Notes under the pieces: generated by a model
Database searches by the model: none
Told to the model about the DNA's origin: nothing
The model's input: only the letters and a program-made list of their open reading frames with translations
In this document: in pieces, positions 52,639-60,789 of the stretch
Position numbering within the stretch: the first letter of the stretch is position 1
Layout of the letters: the number at the start of each line of letters is the position of its first letter
Made by a program: the position numbers and the translations under genes
Source: Labrys sp. WJW
GTDB taxonomy: Bacteria > Pseudomonadota > Alphaproteobacteria > Rhizobiales > Labraceae
Direction of reading: 5' to 3'
Assembly (NCBI RefSeq): GCF_001676615.1
Contig: NZ_LYXZ01000016.1
Span: forward strand, 62,001-126,000
DNA: 64,000 nucleotides

Positions 52639-54147
52639 CTAATAAATGAGGTAATTGCCCCACTCCTCGTCGAAATAGCGCACCAGCGGCTGGTCATCGA
52701 GGCGCTGGATGGCGGTCTGGACATGGGCCATGTCGGGCGGGAACTGGAACATCGCCTTCATGGTGGTCACATCGAGGAAACGAAGCCCCTCGGGCAAGCG
52801 CTCCGGCGGACGATAGGGTGAGAAGGAGCCGATGATGAAGCCCCATTCCCCGAAGGACGGCACGAAGAGGTGATAGGCTGCTGTCTGGAAGCCGGCCGCT
52901 GCCAGCGTGTTGTTGACGCACCAGAAGGACTTGCGTGCGACCAGAGGCGAGGTGCTCTGGATCACCACCAGACCGTCCTGGTTCACCGCCGATTTCAAGA
53001 GGCGGTAGAAGGTGAGCGAATAGAGCTTGCCGATCGAGAAATTGGACGGATCGGGCAGGTCGATGATCACGGCGTCGAAGCGCATCTCGGCCGTCTTCTG
53101 TTCTCGCAGCCAGAGGAAGGCGTCGGCGTTGATCAGGGTCAGCTTGGGCGAGGACAGCGAGCCGCCATTGAGGCCCGTCATCATCTCGTTGTGCGAGAAC
53201 AGGCGCGTCACGGCCGGATCGAGATCCACCATGGTAACGGCCTCGACCGCCGGATATCTCAGCACCTCCCGCAGCGCCAGCCCGTCGCCGCCGCCGATGA
53301 TCAGCACCTTGCGCGGCGCCTTGAGGGCGCTCATCACCGGATGCACCAGCGCCTCGTGGTAGCGATATTCGTCGAGCGAGGAGAATTGCAGGTTCGAATT
53401 GAGGAAGAGGCGGATGTCGCGCTGCTGGCGGGTCACCACGATGCGCTGATAGGGCGTGGACTCGGCATAGATCACCGTGCCCGGATAGGCGCTCGCCTCG
53501 GCAATCGACTGGATGCGCTCGGACCAGGCGAAGCCGGCACCGAGCAGGGCCAGCACGGCGAAGGCGGCGGCCTTGTGCGCACCGCGCCGAAGGATGGGGG
53601 CCTTGATGGCATAGAGCACCCAGATCGCCACCAGCGTGTTGAGGATGCCGAACAGGAAGGCCGAGCGGATCAGGCCGAGATAGGGCACCAGCACCAGCGG
53701 GAACAACAGGGAAGCGAAGAGCGCGCCGATATAGTCGAAGGTGAAGACCTTGGAGACCAGGTCCTTGAAGGCGAGCCGCCCTTCCAGGATGCGCAGCAGC
53801 AGCGGGATCTCGATGCCGACCAGGATGCCGATTACCCCGACCAGCGAATAGAGCCAGAGCCGGAAGGAGGCGACATGGTCGAACAGGATGAAGAGGGCCG
53901 CCGCCGAACTGCCGCCGACCGCCCCGACCAGCAGTTCGATGCGGACGAAATGGCCGAGGAGATCGCGCTCGAGATAGCGTGAAAGCCAGGAGCCCACGCC
54001 CATGGCGAAGAGATAGGTGCCGATGATGGTGGAGAACTGCGTGACGGAATCGCCAAGGAGATAGCTCGCCAGCGTGCCGGCGATCAGTTCGTAGATCAGC
54101 CCGCAGGTCGCGATCACGAAGGCGGAGAAAAGCAGCAGGATTTCCAC
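52639..54147 (-). CDS. Membrane-embedded polyamine aminopropyltransferase (spermidine-synthase-like)
   Basis: 502 residues. About seven transmembrane helices fill the N-terminal 215 residues (starting LLLFSAFVIATCGLIYELIA), followed by a spermidine-synthase Rossmann domain from about 230: YQRIVVTRQ, KVLIIGGGDGLALREVLRYP, VTMVDLDPAVTRLF and VIIDLPDPSNFS, where the conserved aspartates bind decarboxylated AdoMet and amine. The start is a GTG at 54147. Membrane SpeE proteins differ from cytosolic ones and may act on lipid- or envelope-linked amines. Its neighbour speD provides the co-substrate. Confidence 0.9.
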   Translation of the reverse strand: MEILLLFSAFVIATCGLIYELIAGTLASYLLGDSVTQFSTIIGTYLFAMGVGSWLSRYLERDLLGHFVRIELLVGAVGGSSAAALFILFDHVASFRLWLYSLVGVIGILVGIEIPLLLRILEGRLAFKDLVSKVFTFDYIGALFASLLFPLVLVPYLGLIRSAFLFGILNTLVAIWVLYAIKAPILRRGAHKAAAFAVLALLGAGFAWSERIQSIAEASAYPGTVIYAESTPYQRIVVTRQQRDIRLFLNSNLQFSSLDEYRYHEALVHPVMSALKAPRKVLIIGGGDGLALREVLRYPAVEAVTMVDLDPAVTRLFSHNEMMTGLNGGSLSSPKLTLINADAFLWLREQKTAEMRFDAVIIDLPDPSNFSIGKLYSLTFYRLLKSAVNQDGLVVIQSTSPLVARKSFWCVNNTLAAAGFQTAAYHLFVPSFGEWGFIIGSFSPYRPPERLPEGLRFLDVTTMKAMFQFPPDMAHVQTAIQRLDDQPLVRYFDEEWGNYLIY

Positions 54148-54197
54148 GAACGCGCTTTCGAATTACTGTTGTGGTGGGATTACCACCCAAACCTCAC

Positions 54198-54275
54198 GTC
54201 ATTGCGAGCGCAGCGAAGCAATCCAGGGGCCCTGGAATGGGACCGGCTGGATTGCTTCGCTGCGCTCGCAATGAC
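54198..54275. repeat. Palindromic repeat family A, copy 3
   Basis: GTCATTGCGAGCGCAGCG / CGCTGCGCTCGCAATGAC arms with inner AAGCAATCCAG / CTGGATTGCTT. It lies between the DUF350 gene and the membrane aminopropyltransferase. Confidence 0.92.
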
Positions 54276-54313
54276 TGAAAGGCCAAAGCATGACAGTCCT
54301 GCCTGACACGCCG

Positions 54314-54541
54314 TCAGCCATGGATCGCCGAGGCGATGATGATGGCGATGCCGAGCGCCACAGCACCCAGAAAGATCGCCATCGCGGTGTTGCGCTTCTC
54401 GCATAATTCCTTCCACACCTGCACCTTCGGCGTCAGCAGGTCGAGCAGCCAGAAGGCGATGACGAAAACGAGGAGGCCGATGCCGGAATAGACCAGCGAG
54501 GCCACCACATATTTCAGTTCGATCAGGCCCGAGACATCCAT
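54314..54541 (-). CDS. DUF350 family membrane protein
   Basis: 75 residues with two transmembrane helices (about 9-33 and 51-73) separated by a charged loop (TPKVQVWKELCEKRNTAM), the typical DUF350 (YjfL-like) unit; the loop's EKRN is a family feature. In Escherichia coli a DUF350 protein is in the yjf operon with a PspA-like protein and an ATP-grasp enzyme related to glutathionylspermidine synthase, hinting at a shared membrane/polyamine theme. It lies 9 bp after the Gly-rich gene. Confidence 0.9.
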   Translation of the reverse strand: MDVSGLIELKYVVASLVYSGIGLLVFVIAFWLLDLLTPKVQVWKELCEKRNTAMAIFLGAVALGIAIIIASAIHG

Positions 54542-54550
54542 GAAAGCCCC

Positions 54551-54751
54551 CTATTTGTGATATGAATAGCCGCCGCCGGAGCTTCTGCCGCCGCCGAACC
54601 AGCCGAAGGAGCCACCATCGTCGCTGCTCCTGATGCCGCGGCTGGTGGTCTGCTTGGCGTGCCACATATTGGCCAGCGAATAGCCGCCGAAATTGCCGAG
54701 AGCCATGCCGAACACGACCGCCCCGGCGAAGATCATCTGAATCCTGCTCAC
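54551..54751 (-). CDS. Small glycine/serine-rich membrane peptide
   Basis: 66 residues. One hydrophobic segment (about 6-27, MIFAGAVVFGMALGNFGGYS) and a Gly/Ser/Asp-rich C-terminus (DDGGSFGWFGGGRSSGGGYS). It starts at a GTG overlapping the DUF4178 stop (GTGA), strong evidence that it is a real coupled gene. No family is known; it may tether or bridge complex members at the membrane. Confidence 0.75.
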   Translation of the reverse strand: MSRIQMIFAGAVVFGMALGNFGGYSLANMWHAKQTTSRGIRSSDDGGSFGWFGGGRSSGGGYSYHK

Positions 54752-56316
54752 GTGTCCTCGCTGCTGGAACTGCTGCTGGAATCGTCGCTCGATGAGGAAC
54801 CACCGCTGTCGTCGTCATCGTCGCTGCTCGACGACCACCAATTGTCGGTCCCGGAATCGGAGTTGCTACTGCTGCTGCCGGCGGCAGCAACGAAACCGCC
54901 CGCCGCCAGGTTGCCGGACACCGATGGCGCTTCCTCGTCGATGCCGCCCTGCTCCCAGCGCGACTGCTCGAAGCGCCGGTCGCGGAAGAAGCCGAAGCCG
55001 GCGCCGAGAGCCAGGAGGCCGACGGCACCGAGATAGTTAGACCAGATCGGCACGTCGTGCCGGACCGTGACGGTGAATTTCTCCGAAGGCAGCGGATTGG
55101 CGGGCGCAGGAGCAATGGCGGGCTGCGAGGAGGGGAAACTGCCGCCCTGGCCATTGTTGCGCAACCAGGTCTGCAGGTAATCCTCGCGCGCCACCATCGG
55201 CACGGTCTCCGCCGCCTTGGTGAACAGGCCGGCATTGGTGTCGATCAGCAATTTGTAGGTGCCCGCCGGCACCGGCGACAGCAATTCGCTGGTGCGCTCG
55301 GTAACCCGCCCGCTGCGGTAATTCTCCAGCCCCTGGGAGGCATGGTAGCTGCGATTTGTCTCGACATTGACCAGGGCGACGTCGAGTTCCAGCCAATCGT
55401 CCTTGAGCTCGGCGCTGGTCTCGAACTCGACATTGCCGCGGCCATCCAGGCGGAACGGCTCGGAGGCGAAAGTCTTGCCCTTGTCGGCGGACGTCAGGGT
55501 GAAGGTCTGCGAGGCAACCTGGCGTCCGGGCGAGAGGGCGAGCGAGCCGAATTGCAGCAGCGTCGCCAGGCCGAGCGCGGCGAGGGGCACCCTCAGCCAG
55601 CGTTTGTGCGGATTGGGCTGGTTGACGCCGGGCCCATGGCGTTCGTCCGCCAGCGGCAGCTTGAAGGCCTGCGCCACCAGGCTGGGTTCGAGATAGACAC
55701 CTTCGGAGACGATGATTTCCTCGGCATTGCTCTCGACCATCAGCCGGTGGGGCGAAGCGATATAGTCCGCCGTCTCGGTGACATCCGCCGTGGAAGCCCG
55801 CCAATAGAATTCGCCGGCGACATATTTGGTAAGCGCCTGCCCCTTGCTGAAAAAGGCATAGCGCCGCCCCTCGACCGTGAGGTCGATGGTGCTGCCGGCC
55901 GCCGGCACGTCGCGGGTGAGCATTCTCACCAGGGTCCAGTGACCGGCCTCCCGGACCAGGAAGCGATAGCCTCGATAGGGATTGTAGAGGAGATATTCGA
56001 TCCACTCGTAATATCCCGTCCGGTCGCTCCGGCGCATATAGCCGACGACCTCCCATTCGACGTCCTGCAGCCGCCCGCGGGCGCCGATCGGAATCTCCGA
56101 GGGTTCCAGCGCAGCCTGCGCCTTCTGGATGATGCGCAGATTCTCGTCGGCGACGTCGATCAGCGAGGAGCACTGGCTGCAGGTGGCGCTGATCGACTGG
56201 CCGACGGCGCGCAGGGTCACCGACCCGCCGCAATTGGGGCAGGCAAAAGTTCGCGGTCGCCCGGGCGGTCGCTGCGCGGATAGAGGTGGTGCCGGCGGCG
56301 TGAGAGGCTCGTCCAT
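54748..56316 (-). CDS. DUF4178 protein with zinc ribbon, membrane segments and Ser/Asp tail
   Basis: 522 residues. The N-terminal zinc ribbon has FACPNCGGS and CSQCSS (about 24-52). The DUF4178 beta-rich domain follows (about 75-230, WEVVGYMRRSDRTGYYEW and TRDVPAAGSTIDLTVEGRRY). One transmembrane helix lies near 262-282, a beta-rich extracellular part follows, and a second helix lies near 425-445. The tail is a striking Ser/Asp/Glu-rich stretch (SSSSDDDDDSGGSSSSDDSS). The ATG at 56316 overlaps the previous stop by one base (TGATG). It is probably a scaffold or sensor of the membrane system. Confidence 0.88.
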   Translation of the reverse strand: MDEPLTPPAPPLSAQRPPGRPRTFACPNCGGSVTLRAVGQSISATCSQCSSLIDVADENLRIIQKAQAALEPSEIPIGARGRLQDVEWEVVGYMRRSDRTGYYEWIEYLLYNPYRGYRFLVREAGHWTLVRMLTRDVPAAGSTIDLTVEGRRYAFFSKGQALTKYVAGEFYWRASTADVTETADYIASPHRLMVESNAEEIIVSEGVYLEPSLVAQAFKLPLADERHGPGVNQPNPHKRWLRVPLAALGLATLLQFGSLALSPGRQVASQTFTLTSADKGKTFASEPFRLDGRGNVEFETSAELKDDWLELDVALVNVETNRSYHASQGLENYRSGRVTERTSELLSPVPAGTYKLLIDTNAGLFTKAAETVPMVAREDYLQTWLRNNGQGGSFPSSQPAIAPAPANPLPSEKFTVTVRHDVPIWSNYLGAVGLLALGAGFGFFRDRRFEQSRWEQGGIDEEAPSVSGNLAAGGFVAAAGSSSSNSDSGTDNWWSSSSDDDDDSGGSSSSDDSSSSSSSEDT

Positions 56317-56996
56317 CACCAGCCCTCCAGCGGCCTGAGATTGGAGAAGCGCAAGGCATCCCATTCCAGATAGCGGCCGAAATAGGCATTGACCTCTTCG
56401 CCATCATGTTCGAGCGTGGCGAATTCGCCCTCGGCGCCGACGCAATCGATCGACACGGTGCGCCTGCCTTTGGGGGCCGCAAAGGGCAATTCGCCCTCCG
56501 ACCCCAGGCAGGTCGCCAGCTTGATGTCGACAGCCCTGAGCTGAACGCCATTCATCGCCACGGAGAAGCCCGGCCCAATGCCGGCGGTGCCCGTCTCGCT
56601 CCCCTCCAGCAGCGGCCGGCAGCGCTCCAAGGCTTCGCGCACGCCCCCCCAGGTCGCCTCCTCCGCCTCGAAGCTGACCGAGAAGAACCCTTGTGCCTCA
56701 CCGATCCAGCCTTCCCGGCCGTCATCCAACAGCATGTGCCATTCGTTCCACAGCCCGTCGCTCCAGCCGATCTTCAGGCGTCCGATGATGGTGAAGGACT
56801 GGCCGTCGAACACGCCGCCGGTGCCGAGCTGAAGGGGACTCATGTCGTCGGGGAGCGCCGCCATCACGCCGAGCGACGTCACGTCCACATCGGTACGCAC
56901 CACCATGGACTGGCAATAGGCACAGACGGCATAGACCGACTGCGCCGACCGGAACACGACATCCGCTCCGCAGGAAGGGCAGGCGAATTTACGCAT
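56316..56996 (-). CDS. DUF4178 domain protein with N-terminal zinc ribbon
   Basis: 226 residues. It starts KFACPSCGADVVF ... VCAYCQSMV, a four-cysteine zinc ribbon (about 5-28), followed by a DUF4178 domain (GQSFTIIGRLKIGWSDGLWNEW and DDGREGWIGEAQG). It lacks membrane segments, unlike its larger neighbour, so the two proteins may form a soluble/membrane pair. It is the first DUF4178 gene after SPFH and is translationally coupled to the next. Confidence 0.9.
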   Translation of the reverse strand: MRKFACPSCGADVVFRSAQSVYAVCAYCQSMVVRTDVDVTSLGVMAALPDDMSPLQLGTGGVFDGQSFTIIGRLKIGWSDGLWNEWHMLLDDGREGWIGEAQGFFSVSFEAEEATWGGVREALERCRPLLEGSETGTAGIGPGFSVAMNGVQLRAVDIKLATCLGSEGELPFAAPKGRRTVSIDCVGAEGEFATLEHDGEEVNAYFGRYLEWDALRFSNLRPLEGW

Positions 56997-57063
56997 TGGG
57001 CCTCGTATGGATCACGGGATTGACCGGCTTCCTGCGCCGAGGGACGGTTCCAAGATAAGGGCT

Positions 57064-57195
57064 CTGTCATCCCCGGCGAGGCCGGAGGCCGAGGGAAGGG
57101 GATCCAGGGGCCCATCGATGTTTTTCATTACCCCTGGATCCCCTTCCCCTCGCCCTCTCTCGCTGCGCTCGCGAGTAGCTCGGCCGGGGATGACA
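57064..57195. repeat. Palindromic repeat family C
   Basis: TGTCATCCCCGGC / GCCGGGGATGACA ends with inner GAAGGGGATCCAGGGG / CCCCTGGATCCCCTTC arms around a short AT-rich loop. This is another common alphaproteobacterial intergenic palindrome. It sits between the SPFH gene and the DUF4178 genes. Confidence 0.88.
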
Positions 57196-57226
57196 CGCTC
57201 TTCGATTGATTTCCCGGCGAGCGGGG

Positions 57227-58243
57227 TCACTTGATCCGCGACAGCAATTCGGCCTTCTTGGCATCGAATTCCTGCTGGGTCAGGATGCCCTTGGCCAGCA
57301 GCCCGCCGAGCTTTTCGAGGAGCTGGATCGGGTCCTCGGCCGGCTGCACGGGCGCGGCCGGCGCCGCGGGGACCTGGGCCGGCGCCGCATTGGCAAAGCC
57401 CTGCGCCATGGCCTGGCCGATCGCCATGCCGGCGCCGAGCCCTGCCCCTGCCCCGGCAAGGCCGCCCGGATTCTCGGCGGCGAGCGGAATGGATTCGGCC
57501 GTCTGGAACTGGGCGTAGCGATTGAGATCGCCCAGCATGTTCATGGAACTGGCCTTGTCGAGGATGCGCTGGAGTTCCTCGGGCAGCGACAGGCTCTGGA
57601 CGTAGAAGCTCTTGACGTCGATGCCGTAGTCCCGAAGCGCCGGACGGATGGCTTCCGCCAGCTTCTGCGAGAAGGCCTCCTGATTGGCGGCCATGTCGAT
57701 GAAGGCGACATTGCTCTGGCCGAGCGTCGAGGCAATGGCGGTGAGCACGGCACCGCGGAGCTGTCCCTCGATCATCTCGGAAGTGCAGCGCTCGGCCGTA
57801 CCGACCAGGCGCGACCAGAACGCGCCGACATCGCCGATCGCATAGGAATAATTGCCGAAGGCGCGAATGCGGATCGGGCCATATTCCTTGTCGCGGATGG
57901 TGAGGGGCTGGGTGGTGCCCCATTTGCGGTCGATCTGGTCCTTGGTGTCGAAGAAATAGACGTCCGACTTGAAGGGCGATTCGAAGAACTTGTCCCAGTT
58001 CTTCAGATAGGTCAGCACCGGCAGGGTCTGGGTGGTGAGCGTATAGGTGCCGGGGCCGAAGATGTCGGCGATCTTGCCTTCGTTGAAGAAGGCCGCCTTC
58101 TGCGTCTCGCGCACCACGAGCTGGGCGCCGTTCTGGATTTCCATGCCGGACATCGGGAAGCGGTAGGCCAACAGGCCCGGCTCCTCGGCCGTCCACTGGA
58201 TGACATCGATAAATTGCTTGGAGATGAAGTCCAGAATGCCCAT
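57227..58243 (-). CDS. SPFH/Band-7 domain protein with C-terminal SHOCT domain
   Basis: 338 residues. The SPFH domain (about 15-270, virion-core/YdjI-type) includes VIQWTAEEPGLLAYRFPMSG, FGPGTYTLTTQTLPVL and YGIDVKSFYVQSLSLPEEL. A Gly/Ala-rich linker (AGAGAGLGAGMAIGQAMAQG) leads to a SHOCT motif (LLEKLGGLLAKGILTQQEFD) at the end. SPFH proteins make large ring scaffolds on membranes. The ATG at 58243 follows GGAG; two in-frame ATGs upstream are less likely. It is the first gene of the minus-strand polyamine/membrane cluster. Confidence 0.9.
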   Translation of the reverse strand: MGILDFISKQFIDVIQWTAEEPGLLAYRFPMSGMEIQNGAQLVVRETQKAAFFNEGKIADIFGPGTYTLTTQTLPVLTYLKNWDKFFESPFKSDVYFFDTKDQIDRKWGTTQPLTIRDKEYGPIRIRAFGNYSYAIGDVGAFWSRLVGTAERCTSEMIEGQLRGAVLTAIASTLGQSNVAFIDMAANQEAFSQKLAEAIRPALRDYGIDVKSFYVQSLSLPEELQRILDKASSMNMLGDLNRYAQFQTAESIPLAAENPGGLAGAGAGLGAGMAIGQAMAQGFANAAPAQVPAAPAAPVQPAEDPIQLLEKLGGLLAKGILTQQEFDAKKAELLSRIK

Positions 58244-58698
58244 GCCCGTATGCTCCATACCGACGGATCGCAAGCCGCAGACAGCCTACTCTACCTAGCA
58301 CGCGTGGCAATGGGAAAGGGTAACCCAAGAGACAGCATCATCTGCATCAGTATAGGGCCGCAGAACCGGCCTTCTTGGAGAACGGCGAAACCCTTCCACG
58401 CCTTTTCCGGGAGAATATGACAATCAGTGACGGATCAAGGGCATCGTTGCGATCGATATCGTCTTTTCGTGTGCTGCCGGCCATGCTGGCGAAATGTCGC
58501 CCCCCGCAACGGGAGAAGATGCCGTGATCCCGAACACTGCTGCCCGCGGATGGAACCGACGGCCCTGCCCAACGTGACATTAACGCACCAATTGGTTACT
58601 TAGTTTGGGAAACCGTCGCGGCATTGTTTGCACCCATTCCAAAAACGTGAAAAAAGCACGATCACTCCAAGCTCTTTCAAACCACCGGAGACTACTCG
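58244..58698. other. 455-bp divergent intergenic region between SPFH and ETF-QO genes
   Basis: No supported gene. It must contain the promoter of the SPFH-led cluster (minus strand) and that of ETF-ubiquinone oxidoreductase (plus strand). A small ACCAATTGGT palindrome near 58587 and an AT-rich stretch near 58590-58680 are the only marks. No operator was recognised. Confidence 0.5.
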
Positions 58699-60375
58699 AT
58701 GACCGACAGTGCCGATCTCGGCCCCCGCGAGGCGATGGAATATGATGTCGTCGTGGTCGGCGCCGGACCTGCCGGTCTGGCGGCCGCGATCCATCTCAAG
58801 CAGCTCAATCCCGAAACCAGCGTGGTGGTGGTGGAGAAGGGCTCGGAGGTCGGCGCCCATATCCTCTCCGGCGCGGTGATCGATCCGATCGGCCTCGACA
58901 AGCTGCTGCCGGAATGGCGCGAGGCGGACGATCGCCCACTGGTGACCGAGGTCACCGAGGACCAGTTCTATTATCTCGGCCCGTCCGGCGCCCTGCGCCT
59001 GCCCAATTTCGGCATGCCCAAGCTGATGTCGAACCACGGCAATTTCGTCGGCTCGCTCGGCAATGTCTGCCGCTGGCTGGCGACCCAGGCCGAAGCCCTC
59101 GGCGTCGAGATCTATCCCGGCTTTGCCGCCGCTGAAGTGCTCTATGACGACAAGGGCGCGGTGAAGGGCATTGCCACCGGCGACATGGGCATCGGCCGCG
59201 ACGGCCAGCCCAAATCCGGCTTCACCCGCGGCATGGAACTCCACGGCAAATACACCCTCTTCGCCGAGGGTGCCCGCGGCAGCCTGACCAAGACGCTGAT
59301 CGCCAAGTTCAATCTCGCCGACGGCCGCGAGCCCCAGAAATACGGCATCGGCATCAAGGAGCTCTGGCAGATCGATCCGGCCAAGCATGTGCCGGGCCGG
59401 GTGCAGCATTCCTTCGGCTGGCCGCTGGATTCGAAGACGGGCGGCGGCTCCTTCCTCTATCACCTTGAAAACAACCAAGTGGTGGTGGGTTTCGTCATCC
59501 ACCTCAACTACACCAATCCCTATCTCTCGCCCTTCGACGAGTTCCAGCGCTTCAAGCACCATCCGCTGATCGCGCCGACCTTCGAGGGCGGCAAGCGCAT
59601 CGCCTATGGCGCGCGCGCCATCACCGAGGGCGGCTACCAGTCGGTGCCCAAGCTCTCCTTCCCCGGCGGCGCCCTGATCGGCTGCGCGGCCGGCTTCGTC
59701 AACGTGCCGCGCATCAAGGGCAGCCACAATGCCGTGCTGTCGGGCATGCTGGCGGCCGAACACCTCTCCAAGGCGCTGGCCGAGGGCCGTTCGCATGACG
59801 AGCCAGCCTCCTACGAGGCCGCCTGGCGCTCCAGCGAGATCGGCCGCGACCTCTACAAGGTGCGCAACGTCAAGCCGCTATGGTCAAAGCTCGGCACCTT
59901 CGCCGGCGTGGTGCTCGGCGGCATCGACATGCATCTCAACGAAAAGCTCGGCTTCTCCCTGTTCGGCACGCTCAAGCATGGCAAGCCCGACTATGCGACC
60001 CTGAAGCCGATCGCCGAATGCAAACCGATCGACTATCCCAAGCCGGACGGCAAGCTGTCCTTCGACAAGCTCTCCTCCGTCTTCCTGTCCTCGACCAATC
60101 ACGAGGAAGACCAGCCGATCCATCTTACATTGAAGGACCCCAAGGTTCCGATCGAGAAGAACCTGCCGGTCTATGGCGAGCCGGCCCGGCTCTATTGCCC
60201 GGCGGGCGTCTATGAGGTGGTCTATGGCGACGAAGCGGCCAGGAAGGATCCGCGCTTCGTGATCAACGCGCAGAATTGCGTGCACTGCAAGACCTGCGAC
60301 ATCAAGGATCCGGCCCAGAACATCAACTGGGTGACGCCGGAGGGCGGCGGCGGCCCGAACTATCCGAACATGTAA
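58699..60375 (+). CDS. Electron transfer flavoprotein-ubiquinone oxidoreductase
   Basis: A 558-residue membrane-peripheral FAD and 4Fe-4S protein that passes electrons from ETF (fatty and amino acid oxidation) to ubiquinone. The FAD motif is VVVGAGPAGLAAAIHL (about 18-33), and the C-terminal cluster cysteines are LYCPAGVYE and CVHCKTCDIKDPAQNINW. Length and order match bacterial ETF-QO. GGAG lies 9 bp before the ATG. No ETF alpha/beta genes are adjacent. It could receive electrons from acyl-CoA dehydrogenases elsewhere. Confidence 0.96.
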   Translation: MTDSADLGPREAMEYDVVVVGAGPAGLAAAIHLKQLNPETSVVVVEKGSEVGAHILSGAVIDPIGLDKLLPEWREADDRPLVTEVTEDQFYYLGPSGALRLPNFGMPKLMSNHGNFVGSLGNVCRWLATQAEALGVEIYPGFAAAEVLYDDKGAVKGIATGDMGIGRDGQPKSGFTRGMELHGKYTLFAEGARGSLTKTLIAKFNLADGREPQKYGIGIKELWQIDPAKHVPGRVQHSFGWPLDSKTGGGSFLYHLENNQVVVGFVIHLNYTNPYLSPFDEFQRFKHHPLIAPTFEGGKRIAYGARAITEGGYQSVPKLSFPGGALIGCAAGFVNVPRIKGSHNAVLSGMLAAEHLSKALAEGRSHDEPASYEAAWRSSEIGRDLYKVRNVKPLWSKLGTFAGVVLGGIDMHLNEKLGFSLFGTLKHGKPDYATLKPIAECKPIDYPKPDGKLSFDKLSSVFLSSTNHEEDQPIHLTLKDPKVPIEKNLPVYGEPARLYCPAGVYEVVYGDEAARKDPRFVINAQNCVHCKTCDIKDPAQNINWVTPEGGGGPNYPNM

Positions 60376-60384
60376 GCGGAGCGC

Positions 60385-60762
60385 GTGCGGGTGAAGGCGC
60401 TTCTTTACGCCGGCCTCGGGGTCATCCTCCTCGGCGCCGGCCTCTATCTGCAGTTCGGCACGCCCGGGGTTTCCCCGGCCGACCGGCTGCGCTGCGAGCA
60501 GGCCATCGAGAAGATCTATGGCGGCAGCGACGAGGCCAAATACACGCTCCTGCCCAAATGCAACGAGCCGGGCATGGTCGCCATGATGGATGCGAGGACC
60601 GGGGGCGTCGGTGCCGAGCAGGCGGCGCAGGCGATCGCGGCGGCCAATCGCACCGATCTCGTCGGCATCCTCATCAATTGCGCGCTGATCGGCGCCGGCA
60701 TCGGTGCCCTGGGTGCGGCGGCGGCAGCCTCCCGGCAGTCGAAAAGGCGGAGCGAGGCCTGA
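60385..60762 (+). CDS. Hypothetical membrane protein
   Basis: 125 residues with two hydrophobic segments (about 6-22 and 91-110), a cysteine-containing middle (RLRCEQAIEKIYGG, LLPKCNEPGM) and a basic C-terminus (RQSKRRSEA). The start is a GTG 9 bp after ETF-QO, so they are probably co-transcribed. No family is recognised; the two cysteines may form a disulfide in the periplasm. Confidence 0.65.
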   Translation: MRVKALLYAGLGVILLGAGLYLQFGTPGVSPADRLRCEQAIEKIYGGSDEAKYTLLPKCNEPGMVAMMDARTGGVGAEQAAQAIAAANRTDLVGILINCALIGAGIGALGAAAAASRQSKRRSEA

Positions 60763-60789
60763 CTCCAAGGCAGTGCGGCTTGCCCCGTC

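Noticed and set aside
58347-58580. 77-codon minus-strand frame between SPFH and ETF-QO genes
   Set aside because: No family, poor start context and Ser/Arg-rich composition typical of chance frames.
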